Of a stretch of DNA of 64,000 nucleotides, positions 27,771 to 37,228 are shown piece by piece; position 1 is the stretch's first letter, and each line of letters opens with the position of its first letter. The notes below the pieces were generated by a model. The model was not told the DNA's origin. It saw nothing but the letters and a program-made list of their open reading frames with translations, and made no database searches. The translations under genes and the position numbers were made by a program. The stretch spans positions 1-64,000 of the forward strand of contig JAEUUJ010000027.1 of NCBI GenBank assembly GCA_016786495.1, written 5' to 3'. The DNA comes from Cyclobacteriaceae bacterium (GTDB lineage Bacteria > Bacteroidota > Bacteroidia > Cytophagales > Cyclobacteriaceae).

Positions 27771-30056
27771 ATGCGATACCTGCTCATTTCACTTTTCAGC
27801 GTTTCGTTTGCGTTGTCTGCGCAACAGATCAATACAAAAATTACTGACCCGGAAGAATGGGTTAACCCGCTGATGGGGACCGCTTCGAAGCCGTCCATGT
27901 CAAATGGAAACACGTATCCTGCCGTAGGTGTTCCGTGGGGAATGAATTTGTGGTCGCCCCAAACCGGTAAGATGGGTAACGGCTGGATGTATACGTATGA
28001 TGCTGACCAGATCAGGGGCTTTAAACAAACGCATCAGCCTTCGCCCTGGATGAACGACTACGGTCAGTTTGCCATTATGCCCGTAACCGGGAAGGCAAAG
28101 TTTAATCAGGATGAGCGTGCCAGTTGGTTCTCGCACAAGTCAGAAATTTCGAAACCCTATTATTATAGCGTTTACCTCGCGGATGCGGACGTTACGGCTG
28201 AACTTGCGCCTACCGAACGTGCAGCATCTTTTCAGTTTACCTATCCGAAGAGTGATAGTTCGTTTATCGTGATTGATGCATTTGATAAGGGCTCGTATAT
28301 CAAGGTTATCCCCGGGCAAAACAAGATTGTGGGATACAGCACGCGGTATTCACGCGGCAAGTTGGTTGACTTCAAAAATTATTTTGTGATTTATGTCGAC
28401 AAGCCCGTCACATTTGCCAGGACCTGGAAAGGCAACCGGCTGGTAAAAGATTCACTGGAAATCACCTCGAATCATTCAGGTGCGATTATTGGTTTCCGCA
28501 CGGAAAAAGGCGAAAAGGTATCACTTAAGGTTGCTTCATCCTTCATCAGCCTGGAGCAGGCGGAATTAAATCTTAAGCGCGAACTCGGCACCGATAACTT
28601 CGAGACCACGAAGTTGAAAGCCAAAACTTTGTGGAACAAAACCTTGAGCAAGATTTCGATTGAAGGTGCTTCGATTGATCAGGCCAGAACTTTTTATTCG
28701 TGTCTTTACAGAACGCTTTGCTTCCCGAACAAACTGTATGAGATCAATGCTTCCGGGAAGATAGTTCATTACAGTCCGTACAACGGAAAGATTTTGCCGG
28801 GCTACATGTTTGGTGGCACGGGCTTTTGGGATACGTTTCGTGCGTTGTATCCGTTTCTGAACTTCGTATACCCATCAATCAATAAAGAGATGCAGGAGGG
28901 ATTAATTAACGATTATCTCGAAGGAGGTTTCTTGCCGGAATGGTCGAGTCCCGGATTTGCCGACATTATGATTGGCAACAACTCTGCATCGGTTGTTTCG
29001 GACGCCTACATCAAAGGGTTGCGCGGGTATGATATCAATACGTTGTATGAAGCGCTTATTCATGGTGCGAACAACGAAGGGCCCATGAGTGCCGTTGGCC
29101 GGAAAGGGGTGGAGTACTACAATTCACTCGGCTATGTACCGTATGATGTGGGTATTAATGAAAATGCTGCCCGCACGCTGGAGTATGCATATGATGATTT
29201 TGCTATTTGGAAGCTTGCTAAAGCATTGAACCGGCCGAAGGAGGAAATTGACCTGTATGCGAAACGTTCACAGAATTATCGAAACCTGTTCGACAGGCAA
29301 ACCGGGTTGATGCGCGGAAAAAACAAAGACGGCAGTTTTCAATCACCGTTTAATCCCTACAAGTGGGGCGATGCCTTTACGGAAGGCAATAGCTGGCATT
29401 ACACATGGTCGGTGTTTCATGATGTGCAGGGTTTGGTCGATTTAATGGGTGGCAATCAGCAATTCGTGAAAAAACTCGACTCCGTTTTTCTGTTGCCGCC
29501 CAAGTTCGATGACAGTTACTACGGAGGTGTGATTCATGAAATCCGCGAGATGCAAATTGCGAACATGGGGCAGTATGCGCATGGCAATCAGCCGATTCAG
29601 CACATGATCTATCTGTATAATTATGCAGGTGCGCCCTGGAAAACGCAGTACTGGGCCCGCGAAACCATGAACCGGATGTACAAAGCCACTCCGGATGGGT
29701 ATTGTGGTGACGAAGACAACGGTCAGACGTCTGCTTGGTATATCTTCTCGGCCCTGGGATTTTATCCGGTTTGTCCGGCTACTGATCAGTACGTGCTGGG
29801 AGCGCCCTTGTTTAAAAAGATTACGGTTACGCTTGAAAATGGCAAGCAGGTGGTGATCAACGCTCCCCGGAACTCCGATAACAATCGGTATGTGAATTCA
29901 CTCAGGATCAATGGCAAAACCTATTCCAATAACTGGGTAGGTCACTTTGATTTGCTCAACGGTGCAACACTTGAATTCGATATGGCTGATAAACCCAATA
30001 CGATACGCGGTACCATCAGGGAATCGTTCCCATATTCATTCTCTAACGAAAAGTAA
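27771..30056 (+). CDS. GH92 family glycosidase, Gln-for-Glu variant
   Basis: A 761-residue exported protein (signal peptide LLISLFSVSFALSAQ) with the two-domain GH92 layout. Family motifs are VNPLMGTASKP at the start, FGGTGFWDTFRALYPF mid-protein and FYPVCPATDQYVLGAP near the end. GH92 enzymes are calcium-dependent exo-alpha-mannosidases. The general-acid motif, HGNEP in typical members, reads HGNQP here, with Gln607 in place of Glu. The region after it (DEDNGQTSAWYIF) also differs from the usual NDD. This makes an ordinary alpha-mannosidase unlikely. Gln variants that act on mannose-1-phosphodiesters are known in the family. It leads an operon with a TlpA-like protein and a second GH92. Confidence 0.92.
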   Translation: MRYLLISLFSVSFALSAQQINTKITDPEEWVNPLMGTASKPSMSNGNTYPAVGVPWGMNLWSPQTGKMGNGWMYTYDADQIRGFKQTHQPSPWMNDYGQFAIMPVTGKAKFNQDERASWFSHKSEISKPYYYSVYLADADVTAELAPTERAASFQFTYPKSDSSFIVIDAFDKGSYIKVIPGQNKIVGYSTRYSRGKLVDFKNYFVIYVDKPVTFARTWKGNRLVKDSLEITSNHSGAIIGFRTEKGEKVSLKVASSFISLEQAELNLKRELGTDNFETTKLKAKTLWNKTLSKISIEGASIDQARTFYSCLYRTLCFPNKLYEINASGKIVHYSPYNGKILPGYMFGGTGFWDTFRALYPFLNFVYPSINKEMQEGLINDYLEGGFLPEWSSPGFADIMIGNNSASVVSDAYIKGLRGYDINTLYEALIHGANNEGPMSAVGRKGVEYYNSLGYVPYDVGINENAARTLEYAYDDFAIWKLAKALNRPKEEIDLYAKRSQNYRNLFDRQTGLMRGKNKDGSFQSPFNPYKWGDAFTEGNSWHYTWSVFHDVQGLVDLMGGNQQFVKKLDSVFLLPPKFDDSYYGGVIHEIREMQIANMGQYAHGNQPIQHMIYLYNYAGAPWKTQYWARETMNRMYKATPDGYCGDEDNGQTSAWYIFSALGFYPVCPATDQYVLGAPLFKKITVTLENGKQVVINAPRNSDNNRYVNSLRINGKTYSNNWVGHFDLLNGATLEFDMADKPNTIRGTIRESFPYSFSNEK

Positions 30057-30057
30057 G

Positions 30058-31332
30058 ATGAAGCGATTGATTCTAATTGCTGGCGCGCTATTCGTATGCA
30101 TTTGCTGTGCGCAAGCCTTTGTGCGCTGCAAGTTGCAAGGCGAAGTCAAAGGCATCGAAACGAAAGCGATTTGGCTTAAGAAAGTATCTGAGAACATTCA
30201 TACCGTTGTCGATAATAGAGAAAGACGAATTCCGGTTAAACATGGCGCGTTTGAATATGAGTTCACGGCAGATGAGATTCAAGCGTATGAGTTTGTATTC
30301 GATGAAGACCTTGGAAGTACTTGGGGACTAATTTTCTTTCCTGATGACGGGCTCATCAGGATGGTGATTCAACGGTCAGGCATAGGTAAGGAGCTTATAT
30401 GTGAAGGTGGGAAGCATAATGACGATTACGCGGACTACATAGCTTCACTTGCTCTGCCTTTTGCCAAACGTGAGGACCAACTTGTGAGGTGGCAGGATTC
30501 ATTACTTGAACGAGATGAAATCGAGAGCGAAGCTTTTAAGGCAACTCGTAGTGAATTGAAGCTAGCCGGGGCTGACGAGGAAAGACGGGCACTGGTATTC
30601 CGGAAGCGGGACGAACTGGATAAAACGGGCAGGCGGTACAGTGACAAGGGTGCCAAATTTATACGCTCGTATGACTCATTGATGGCTGTTAAAACGCAAT
30701 GGACATGTGACTATGTGATGAAGAACAGAACGTTAGTTTCATACTTCCTGCTTTACAACATGACTCGTTTTGCCAAGCCAGGCTCTGCTGAACTTGCTTT
30801 GGCGAGTCAGGCCTATCCGTTGTTTGAAAAGGAATTTCCGCAGCATACCTACACCAAGATTTTGCGGGATCAGTTAGCGGGCCTTTATTTTATCGCGCCT
30901 GGATATAAGTACATTGATGTTCAAGCCAAGACCCTTGACGGTAAGACGGTAGAACTATCGAGTGTTTTAACCGGCAAGATAAATTTGATTAACCTGTGGG
31001 GTTCGTGGTGTGGTCCTTGTATTGTAAAATGCCGGAAAGTAGTGCCACTCTATAATCGCTATAAAGACAAAGGATTTGAAGTCGTTGGCATCGCCAGAGA
31101 ATTTAAAAATTTAAGTGCATTAAAAAGCAGATTATCAAAAGAGCAGTTCAATTGGATGAATTTGGTTGAACTTGATGACGAAAATGGCATTTGGAGTAAG
31201 TATGTAATTGCCGATGGCGCTGGTTTGCTGGTGCTCACCGATCAAGCGGGAGTAATTCTTGCTGTAAATCCTTCGCCAGAAGAGTTAGAACAAATTATTA
31301 AAGGAAGACTTCAGAATGATACTAAGAATTAG
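30058..31332 (+). CDS. TlpA-like thioredoxin-fold protein
   Basis: A 424-residue exported protein. The ATG at 30058, one base after the GH92 stop, gives the signal peptide LILIAGALFVCICCAQA. The N-terminal half is a DUF4369-like beta domain and a helical region. The C-terminal 140 residues form a thioredoxin domain with the active site WGSWCGPCIVKC (CxxC). Members of this TlpA/ResA group reduce disulfides in the envelope. Its end overlaps the second GH92 gene by 17 bp. It may keep a secreted enzyme in the right redox state; that is inference. An upstream in-frame extension to 29947 lies inside the GH92 gene and is rejected. Confidence 0.88.
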   Translation: MKRLILIAGALFVCICCAQAFVRCKLQGEVKGIETKAIWLKKVSENIHTVVDNRERRIPVKHGAFEYEFTADEIQAYEFVFDEDLGSTWGLIFFPDDGLIRMVIQRSGIGKELICEGGKHNDDYADYIASLALPFAKREDQLVRWQDSLLERDEIESEAFKATRSELKLAGADEERRALVFRKRDELDKTGRRYSDKGAKFIRSYDSLMAVKTQWTCDYVMKNRTLVSYFLLYNMTRFAKPGSAELALASQAYPLFEKEFPQHTYTKILRDQLAGLYFIAPGYKYIDVQAKTLDGKTVELSSVLTGKINLINLWGSWCGPCIVKCRKVVPLYNRYKDKGFEVVGIAREFKNLSALKSRLSKEQFNWMNLVELDDENGIWSKYVIADGAGLLVLTDQAGVILAVNPSPEELEQIIKGRLQNDTKN

Positions 31333-33616
31333 CGTTGTATTATTGACCTTAACAACCATGCTCGTTGACGCAGCAGCCCAATCAAAACAAAATCTGGCGC
31401 AGTACGCCAAGCCCATTATCGGAACCGAGAAGATGGGTCATACGTTTCCGGGCGCGACTGTTCCCTTTGGTGCCGTTCAGTTGAGTCCGGATACTGATAC
31501 GATTCCGTACGAGGTCAATAACAAATACTCGGGCACGGTTTATAAGTATTGTGCCGGCTACCAGTATGACGATCCGACAATCGTGGGATTCAGTCACACT
31601 CATTTTAGTGGTACGGGTCATTCCGACCTGGGTGATTTTTTGATCATGCCCACTACCGGGAAACTTCAACTGAATCCCGGAACAGAAGATAAACCTGAAA
31701 GCGGCTTTCGGTCAGCGTTTTCACACAACAACGAAGTAGCCGAGCCGGGATATTACAAGGTTAAGCTTGACGATCATAATATTCTTGCTGAGATGACGGC
31801 CACTACCCGCACAGGCTTTCATCAATACACGTTTCCAAAATCCGATGATGCGCATATTATTCTCGACCTGATGGCCGGCATCTACAATTACGATGATAAG
31901 AACGTGTGGACGTTCGTGAGGGTGGAGAATGATACACTCGTTACGGGATACCGGCAAACCCATGGGTGGGCAAGAACGCGTACGGTGTACTTCGCCATGT
32001 CGTTCTCGAAGCCGATAAAAGACTACGGTGCCCGTAACTATGCCAAGCCGCAGGCGTATCGTGGGTTTTGGCGGAAGTTTGATCAAACCCGGAACTTCCC
32101 AGATTTGGCCGGCAAACACTTGCGGATGTATTTCAACTTCAATACCGAAGCAAACGAGTCGATCAAAATCAAATTTGCCCTGTCACCAGTGAGTACGGCT
32201 AATGCGGTCGAGAATATGAACACTGAAATTCCCCACTGGGATTTCGAACGGATCAAACGCGAGGCCCGCGAGAGCTGGAATAAAGAATTCAGCAAGATTG
32301 AAATTCAAACCACCTCAAAAGAAGAGTTGGTTAACTTTTATACCGCGATGTATCACGCAGCGTTGATGCCGTCTACGTATATGGACGTGAACGGAGAGTA
32401 CAAAGGTCTTGATCAAAATGTTCATCGGACAACCGGATTCGTAAATTATACCTCGCTTTCACTGTGGGACACCTTCCGGGCGTTTCATCCATATCTCAAT
32501 ATTGTCAATCCGAAACGCAACGATGATATCGTTAAATCTATGCTTGCGCATTACGACCAAAGTGCGTTGGATATGTTGCCAATCTGGTCGCACTATGCGA
32601 ACGATAACTGGTGTATGAGTGGCTATCATGCTGTGTCGGTCATTGCCGATGCGGCTATAAAAGGTAATGCCACGTTTGACCTGAACAAAGCCCTTGACGC
32701 CTGTGTCACGACTGCCAGACGGAGAAGTTATGAGGGTATCGGGTACTACATTGATCTGGGGTACATTCCGCAGGATAAAAACGGGGTATCGGTATCCACG
32801 ACCCTCGAATACGCATATGACGATTGGTGTATCGCGCAGCTCGCTAAAAAAGTGAAGCGCCAAGATGTGTACCAGGAATTTATCAAGCGGTCCGAAAACT
32901 GGATGAATGTTTATGATCGTTCGATTGGATTTATGCGCCCAAGGCTAAGCGATGGTTCGTTCAAGAAGGAATTCGATGTATTGAAAACAGATGGACAGGG
33001 CTTCATTGAGGGTAATGCCTGGAATTTCAGTCTGTACGTGCCACACGATCCGGGCGGAATGATTGAAGCGATGGGGGGTAAGAAGCGGTTTGCCACGCAC
33101 CTCGACTCCCTGTTTACCATGCACTTGCCGGATGAATTTTTTGCTGAGACAGAAGACATTACGCGTGAGGGGATTATTGGTAACTATGTGCACGGAAACG
33201 AACCCGCGCATCATGTAGCGTATTTGTATAACTGGACGGATCAGCCGTGGAAAACACAGCAGCGCGTGCGGATGATTTTAAAGCATCAGTATCATGATGG
33301 TCCTGCCGGACTGGGTGGTAACGATGATGCCGGGCAGATGAGCGCGTGGTATATTTTCAGTTCCCTTGGATTTTATCCGGTATCACCGGGATCGGATCAA
33401 TACTGGCTGGGAAGTCCTTCGGTGAAGACGGCAACCCTTAACCTCGAAAACGGCAAAACTTTTACCGTGGAAGCGATTGATCAAAGCGATAAGAATGTGT
33501 ACGTGAAAAAGGTGATGCTGAATAATCAGCCCTTAGACAGGAGATACATTACGCACGAGGAAATTGTGAAAGGCGGGAAGCTCACGTTTGTAATGAGTGC
33601 GAAGCCAGCGAAGTAA
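31316..33616 (+). CDS. GH92 family alpha-mannosidase
   Basis: A 766-residue GH92 enzyme with a signal sequence (VVLLTLTTMLVDAAAQ). It starts YAKPIIGTEKMGHTFPGATV and keeps SLWDTFRAFHPYLN, HGNEPAHHVAYLY (general-acid Glu629 present), and GNDDAGQMSAWYIFSSLGF. All canonical catalytic positions seen here are intact, unlike the first GH92 in the operon. It is expected to release mannose from alpha-1,2- or related linkages in the periplasm or at the surface. The gene ends 3 bp before a convergent gene. Confidence 0.95.
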   Translation: MILRISVVLLTLTTMLVDAAAQSKQNLAQYAKPIIGTEKMGHTFPGATVPFGAVQLSPDTDTIPYEVNNKYSGTVYKYCAGYQYDDPTIVGFSHTHFSGTGHSDLGDFLIMPTTGKLQLNPGTEDKPESGFRSAFSHNNEVAEPGYYKVKLDDHNILAEMTATTRTGFHQYTFPKSDDAHIILDLMAGIYNYDDKNVWTFVRVENDTLVTGYRQTHGWARTRTVYFAMSFSKPIKDYGARNYAKPQAYRGFWRKFDQTRNFPDLAGKHLRMYFNFNTEANESIKIKFALSPVSTANAVENMNTEIPHWDFERIKREARESWNKEFSKIEIQTTSKEELVNFYTAMYHAALMPSTYMDVNGEYKGLDQNVHRTTGFVNYTSLSLWDTFRAFHPYLNIVNPKRNDDIVKSMLAHYDQSALDMLPIWSHYANDNWCMSGYHAVSVIADAAIKGNATFDLNKALDACVTTARRRSYEGIGYYIDLGYIPQDKNGVSVSTTLEYAYDDWCIAQLAKKVKRQDVYQEFIKRSENWMNVYDRSIGFMRPRLSDGSFKKEFDVLKTDGQGFIEGNAWNFSLYVPHDPGGMIEAMGGKKRFATHLDSLFTMHLPDEFFAETEDITREGIIGNYVHGNEPAHHVAYLYNWTDQPWKTQQRVRMILKHQYHDGPAGLGGNDDAGQMSAWYIFSSLGFYPVSPGSDQYWLGSPSVKTATLNLENGKTFTVEAIDQSDKNVYVKKVMLNNQPLDRRYITHEEIVKGGKLTFVMSAKPAK

Positions 33617-33619
33617 GCA

Positions 33620-34240
33620 CTACTGATTCTTTGGCTTTAGTTCACCGCGGATCAAGGCGTTATACTCCTCACAGGTGAGGTTGCCATGCTTATCACAATA
33701 CTGGCATGTCTGGTATTGATCTTTGATATACCCTTTTTTAATCACCACGGTAGTGCCTTTGCATACCGGGCAGATTACTTTTCCTGACGGACCGCAATCA
33801 ATGTCATACGCGGTAGAAAGAACCTGTTCGGCTTTCGCGGCTTCCTGTGCACGCGCTTTCAATACGCCTTCCTCCGATTTTCTGAGAATGGCAACGGCTT
33901 CTTCATAAAACTGGCCGCCTGTACCTTTCAACTGAATGTACTTGTTCAGCCAGTCGACACTTTGTTTATATTTTTCGAGATAGAATGAATTCTTGCCAAA
34001 GTAGAACGTGAGATCGGAGGGAACGCTCTTAACATTGTTGAGCACATACCGCAGTTTGGTATCGGCTTTCGCGTATTCACCATTTTCCATGAAGCGCACG
34101 GCTGAATCAAGAACCTGCATGATGGCTGCGCGTTTCCGCTGTTCGGCCTGAAGCCTGAATTGTTCCGCCTGTTCTTTATCCTGCGCCAGTAACGATCCCG
34201 CCACGAGGCAGAATCCGAAAATCAAAACGAACTTATTCAT
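33620..34240 (-). CDS. exported protein with C-terminal Cys-rich zinc-like motif, unknown
   Basis: The ATG at 34240 gives 206 residues beginning with a signal peptide (KFVLIFGFCLVAGSLLAQ). The middle is a charged helical stretch (EQFRLQAEQRKRAAIMQVL) followed by a TPR-like pair of helices (YAKADTKLRYVL, SFYLEKYKQSVDWLNKYI). The C-terminal 50 residues contain CPVCKG and CQYCDKHGNLTC, two CxxC knuckles like a zinc ribbon. No family is recognised. It is next to the ACMSD-like gene on the same strand, 20 bp away. A start at 34261 would add seven residues. Confidence 0.7.
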   Translation of the reverse strand: MNKFVLIFGFCLVAGSLLAQDKEQAEQFRLQAEQRKRAAIMQVLDSAVRFMENGEYAKADTKLRYVLNNVKSVPSDLTFYFGKNSFYLEKYKQSVDWLNKYIQLKGTGGQFYEEAVAILRKSEEGVLKARAQEAAKAEQVLSTAYDIDCGPSGKVICPVCKGTTVVIKKGYIKDQYQTCQYCDKHGNLTCEEYNALIRGELKPKNQ

Positions 34241-34260
34241 CATGATGCCAATCCTATACA

Positions 34261-35268
34261 CTAACTAAATCTTTCTTTTGAAACACCGAGCCATTCGAGC
34301 GGAGCGTTGCAGAAAATGTCTTCCTTGATGCTGCTGTCGATGTTCATATCTTCAATAAACTTGCCAACTTCCAGGTCGCCCAGCGGAAAGGGATAATCCG
34401 TTCCCAGCGTGATTTTTTTCGATCCCTGCAGTTTTAAAACGTAATCGAGCATTAACGGATCGTGTGTGATGCTGTCAACCCAGAACTTGCCGAGATAGTG
34501 TTTCGGGCCGATGTTATTGTCGATGGCTACCAGATCGGGGCGGCATTCAAATCCATGCTGAATTCTTCCGATCGTTGACAGGAACGATCCGCCTGCGTGC
34601 GCAAAGTTTACGCGAAGATTGGGCAACTTTTCAAAAATTCCTGCAAAGATCATGGAGCAGATGGCACGGGCCGTTTCGGCCGGCATGCCCACGAGCCACG
34701 GAAGCCAGTAACGCTGAATGTTCTTTTCACCCATCATATTCCACGGATGAACCAGCAGGGCCATGCTGAGCTTTTCGCAGGCTTCGAAAAGCGGGAAGAA
34801 CCGTTCTTCATTCAGGTTAAGGTCGTTAATGTTTGAACCGATTTGGATACCGCTCAGGCCGATCTCTTTGCACCGTTCCAGTTCCTGTATGGCCAGTTCG
34901 GTATCCTGCATAGGGATGGTGCCGAGCCCCAAATAGTTTTTAGGATACTTAACTATTAATTCGGCAATATCATCGTTGAGGTATTTCGAAACATCGAGGC
35001 AATCGAGCGGCCGGGCCCAATAGGAGAACATTACCGGTACGGTACATACCACCTGAACCTGTGTTCCGAACTTAGCATAGTCCTTTATCCGGACCTCCGG
35101 GTTCCAGGAGTTCTCCTGAATTTCACGGAAGAACTGGTTGCCGCGCATCATCTTGGCTGCGCCTTTCTTGTGATGCTGCAAATAAATGAAATCGCCATAC
35201 CCGAACTTCTCGCTCCAGTTCGGAAGCTTCCTGGGAAGAATGTGCGTATGGGTGTCGATTTTGAGCAT
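34261..35268 (-). CDS. amidohydrolase-superfamily decarboxylase, ACMSD-like
   Basis: A 335-residue metal-dependent enzyme. The N-terminal metal motif is KIDTHTHILPRKLP, followed by further metal/active residues in LLVHPWNMMG, NFAHAGGSFL and LGTDYPFPLGD. This set is that of 2-amino-3-carboxymuconate-6-semialdehyde decarboxylase, an enzyme of tryptophan/kynurenine breakdown. No other kynurenine-pathway gene is in the window, so the substrate could differ. The ATG at 35268 (MLKIDTHTHIL) fits the family start better than 35283. Confidence 0.88.
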   Translation of the reverse strand: MLKIDTHTHILPRKLPNWSEKFGYGDFIYLQHHKKGAAKMMRGNQFFREIQENSWNPEVRIKDYAKFGTQVQVVCTVPVMFSYWARPLDCLDVSKYLNDDIAELIVKYPKNYLGLGTIPMQDTELAIQELERCKEIGLSGIQIGSNINDLNLNEERFFPLFEACEKLSMALLVHPWNMMGEKNIQRYWLPWLVGMPAETARAICSMIFAGIFEKLPNLRVNFAHAGGSFLSTIGRIQHGFECRPDLVAIDNNIGPKHYLGKFWVDSITHDPLMLDYVLKLQGSKKITLGTDYPFPLGDLEVGKFIEDMNIDSSIKEDIFCNAPLEWLGVSKERFS

Positions 35269-35324
35269 TTCAGAATAAAGCAATTCCGAAATATCGTTGT
35301 TTTTTATCGGAGATCAAGTTCTGA

Positions 35325-36476
35325 TCAGGGTTTCATAAGCTGGTGGTTGAAGTCGGCTATTAACCGGAACAAATCGTTGTATTCGGTTAATGGCAAGGTG
35401 TCGGCTACATCATAAACGTCATGGTAGGCTTTGATTCCGCCAAGCGTGTATATAAAAAATGAGGGAATTCCTTTTTCGGTAAACCAGTAGTGATCGCTGT
35501 TGGCTGCTTTCCCGCGCGACTTTATTTGTACGAAGTAGTTGTTGGCGGCATTGATTTCTTTTAGCAGCGAAAACTCTTTCGAGAATACCGAGGCGTTCAC
35601 CACCGTGATGCCTTCGTCACCCGTTCCTGCCAGGTCAAGGTTAAGTAAAAAACGAACATTGCTCAGGTTGATCAGCGGATTCTCTGAGAAATATTTTGAT
35701 CCGATTAACCCTGCTTCTTCTCCCGCGAAACAAATGAATGCGATGGAGTAGGGTTGAGGGTTGACTGCATAATATCGGGCAAGATTAAGCAGGAGCGCTA
35801 TGCCGCTTGCGTTGTCGTTTGCCCCCGGGAAGAATGTTTCATTGCCCATACCTCCGAGGTGATCATAGTGTGCGGTGATCACAATCAATGAGTCGGGCTT
35901 TCGCGTGCCCGGTACCAGTGCGGAAATGTTTGCTGTGGTAAAGTGATTCAGGACTTTGTTCTCAATGTTTACTTTAAACGAAGATGGTTTCTCCTTTATG
36001 GAACTCCGTAAAACCTGAATGCCAGTATATCCTTCCGCCTTCGATGCCACCGACCACGTGAGTTTATTTTCGAGTGAGACTACCACCGTGCTTTCAGCAT
36101 TGATGAAATGAGCTGAGTCTTGTTCAAGGAGCGTTCCTTTCGCTTTTGTTCCGCGACTGTCGGGAGAAACAATATAATCTTGTCCGGGTATCAGTTCTGT
36201 GCCGTTGATCGACACGTCCATTTTACCCGGAAAGGTGTTTACCGGATAGCTGAATTCCTGTACGTAACTTTTACCCGATAACGGCTTTAAACCATAGTGC
36301 TTAAATTCAGCAGCGAGGTATTCCGAAGCCTTCTGTAATCCGTTGTTCGTGTAACCGCGCCCCCAGAAGTACTCGGAGGTTAATGTGTCAATTGTTTTTC
36401 GGGCGCCCGCAACGTCCTGCGCAAAAGATAAGGTTACGCAAAAGTAAAGGAAGACCGTGAGCGTCCGCGTAAGCAT
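35325..36476 (-). CDS. M28 family zinc aminopeptidase
   Basis: A 383-residue exported peptidase (signal TLTVFLYFCVTLSFAQ). The zinc-binding motifs are visible as TAHYDHLGG, GANDNASGIALLL and CFAGEEAGLIGSKYF. A later His lies in NSDHYWFTEKGIPSFF. Such enzymes remove N-terminal amino acids from peptides in the periplasm or outside the cell. A short domain (about residues 80-180) precedes the catalytic core. Its start overlaps the stop of the gluconate-dehydrogenase-like subunit gene, so the three genes from 38972 to 35325 may form one unit. Confidence 0.9.
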   Translation of the reverse strand: MLTRTLTVFLYFCVTLSFAQDVAGARKTIDTLTSEYFWGRGYTNNGLQKASEYLAAEFKHYGLKPLSGKSYVQEFSYPVNTFPGKMDVSINGTELIPGQDYIVSPDSRGTKAKGTLLEQDSAHFINAESTVVVSLENKLTWSVASKAEGYTGIQVLRSSIKEKPSSFKVNIENKVLNHFTTANISALVPGTRKPDSLIVITAHYDHLGGMGNETFFPGANDNASGIALLLNLARYYAVNPQPYSIAFICFAGEEAGLIGSKYFSENPLINLSNVRFLLNLDLAGTGDEGITVVNASVFSKEFSLLKEINAANNYFVQIKSRGKAANSDHYWFTEKGIPSFFIYTLGGIKAYHDVYDVADTLPLTEYNDLFRLIADFNHQLMKP

Positions 36477-37135
36477 CAGGAATCGAACTTAACCGATTCT
36501 TTCAACGTCTTTTCGTCATAGGCGAGGCCCATTTCGTCAAGCACTTCTTTTGGAACGCCATCCCATTGATTGGGTTTGTTGCCCATGTAACCGAGGTCTT
36601 TAATTCCGATAGCACTCGTGAAGAATCCGGTTGTGGTGAGGTCACGCATCACATTGAAGAACGCAACACCTTGTTTCATTTCCGGTTTCGCCTGTTCAGG
36701 ATATGCGATCTGGTCGACCATGGCGATTTGCTGCTGCGCAGAGCAATCCACAAATGCGCTGTTGAATTGTTTCAGGCATTGCAGGTCAAGCCACTTCAGA
36801 CCGCCCCGCATTGGCAACTGGTAATACGGCCTGTCCTTCACTATGAATTCAATGAATGCCGGAACCCCCGCTTCGGAAGCATTTCCGGAAACCTCATCTT
36901 TGGGAATAATGATGTCGCCCAGCACCGTGATCGTTTTCATTTCATGCTCATCGAAGAACTTTTCTGCAAGCAACTTCTCGTCCCGCTGTTTTTCAAACGG
37001 ATGCCGGTCGTAGTTGAAGGTCGTTTCCGGTGACGTTGATTCCGTCTTTTTTGTATCGGTTTCGCACGACTGCAGGAGCGTGGTTACGCCCAGGGTTCCC
37101 AATGTTAATGCTTTTAGTGAATCTCTTCTTTTCAT
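36476..37135 (-). CDS. gluconate 2-dehydrogenase subunit 3 family Tat lipoprotein
   Basis: A 219-residue protein. The N-terminus carries twin arginines and a lipobox (MKRRDSLKALTLG, then TTLLQSC), so it is likely Tat-exported and lipid-anchored. The following domain (DEHEMKTITVLGDIIIPKDE) is typical of subunit 3 of membrane sugar-acid dehydrogenases, which assists the flavoprotein subunit. The partner is the GMC oxidoreductase upstream at 37227-38972. Its stop shares a base with the M28 gene start. Confidence 0.88.
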   Translation of the reverse strand: MKRRDSLKALTLGTLGVTTLLQSCETDTKKTESTSPETTFNYDRHPFEKQRDEKLLAEKFFDEHEMKTITVLGDIIIPKDEVSGNASEAGVPAFIEFIVKDRPYYQLPMRGGLKWLDLQCLKQFNSAFVDCSAQQQIAMVDQIAYPEQAKPEMKQGVAFFNVMRDLTTTGFFTSAIGIKDLGYMGNKPNQWDGVPKEVLDEMGLAYDEKTLKESVKFDS

Positions 37136-37149
37136 GTTGTATGTTTTTG

Positions 37150-37228
37150 AAGGTGTTCAGGTGTCGATGTGTTAACGTGTTCAGGGTACTAACATTAACA
37201 CGTTCCAACGCCAATACGTGAACACATT
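37150..37228. repeat. 32-bp imperfect inverted repeat between GMC and subunit-3 genes
   Basis: Arms 37150-37181 and 37197-37228 are complementary at about 23 of 32 positions around a 15-bp loop. Both ends share ACGTGTT/AACACGT words. It reaches into the GMC stop codon. It may weaken read-through or stabilise the upstream part of the transcript. Confidence 0.5.

Noticed and set aside
29947..30057. Upstream extension of the TlpA-like gene
   Set aside because: It lies within the GH92 gene in another frame, and the ATG at 30058 opens a proper signal peptide.
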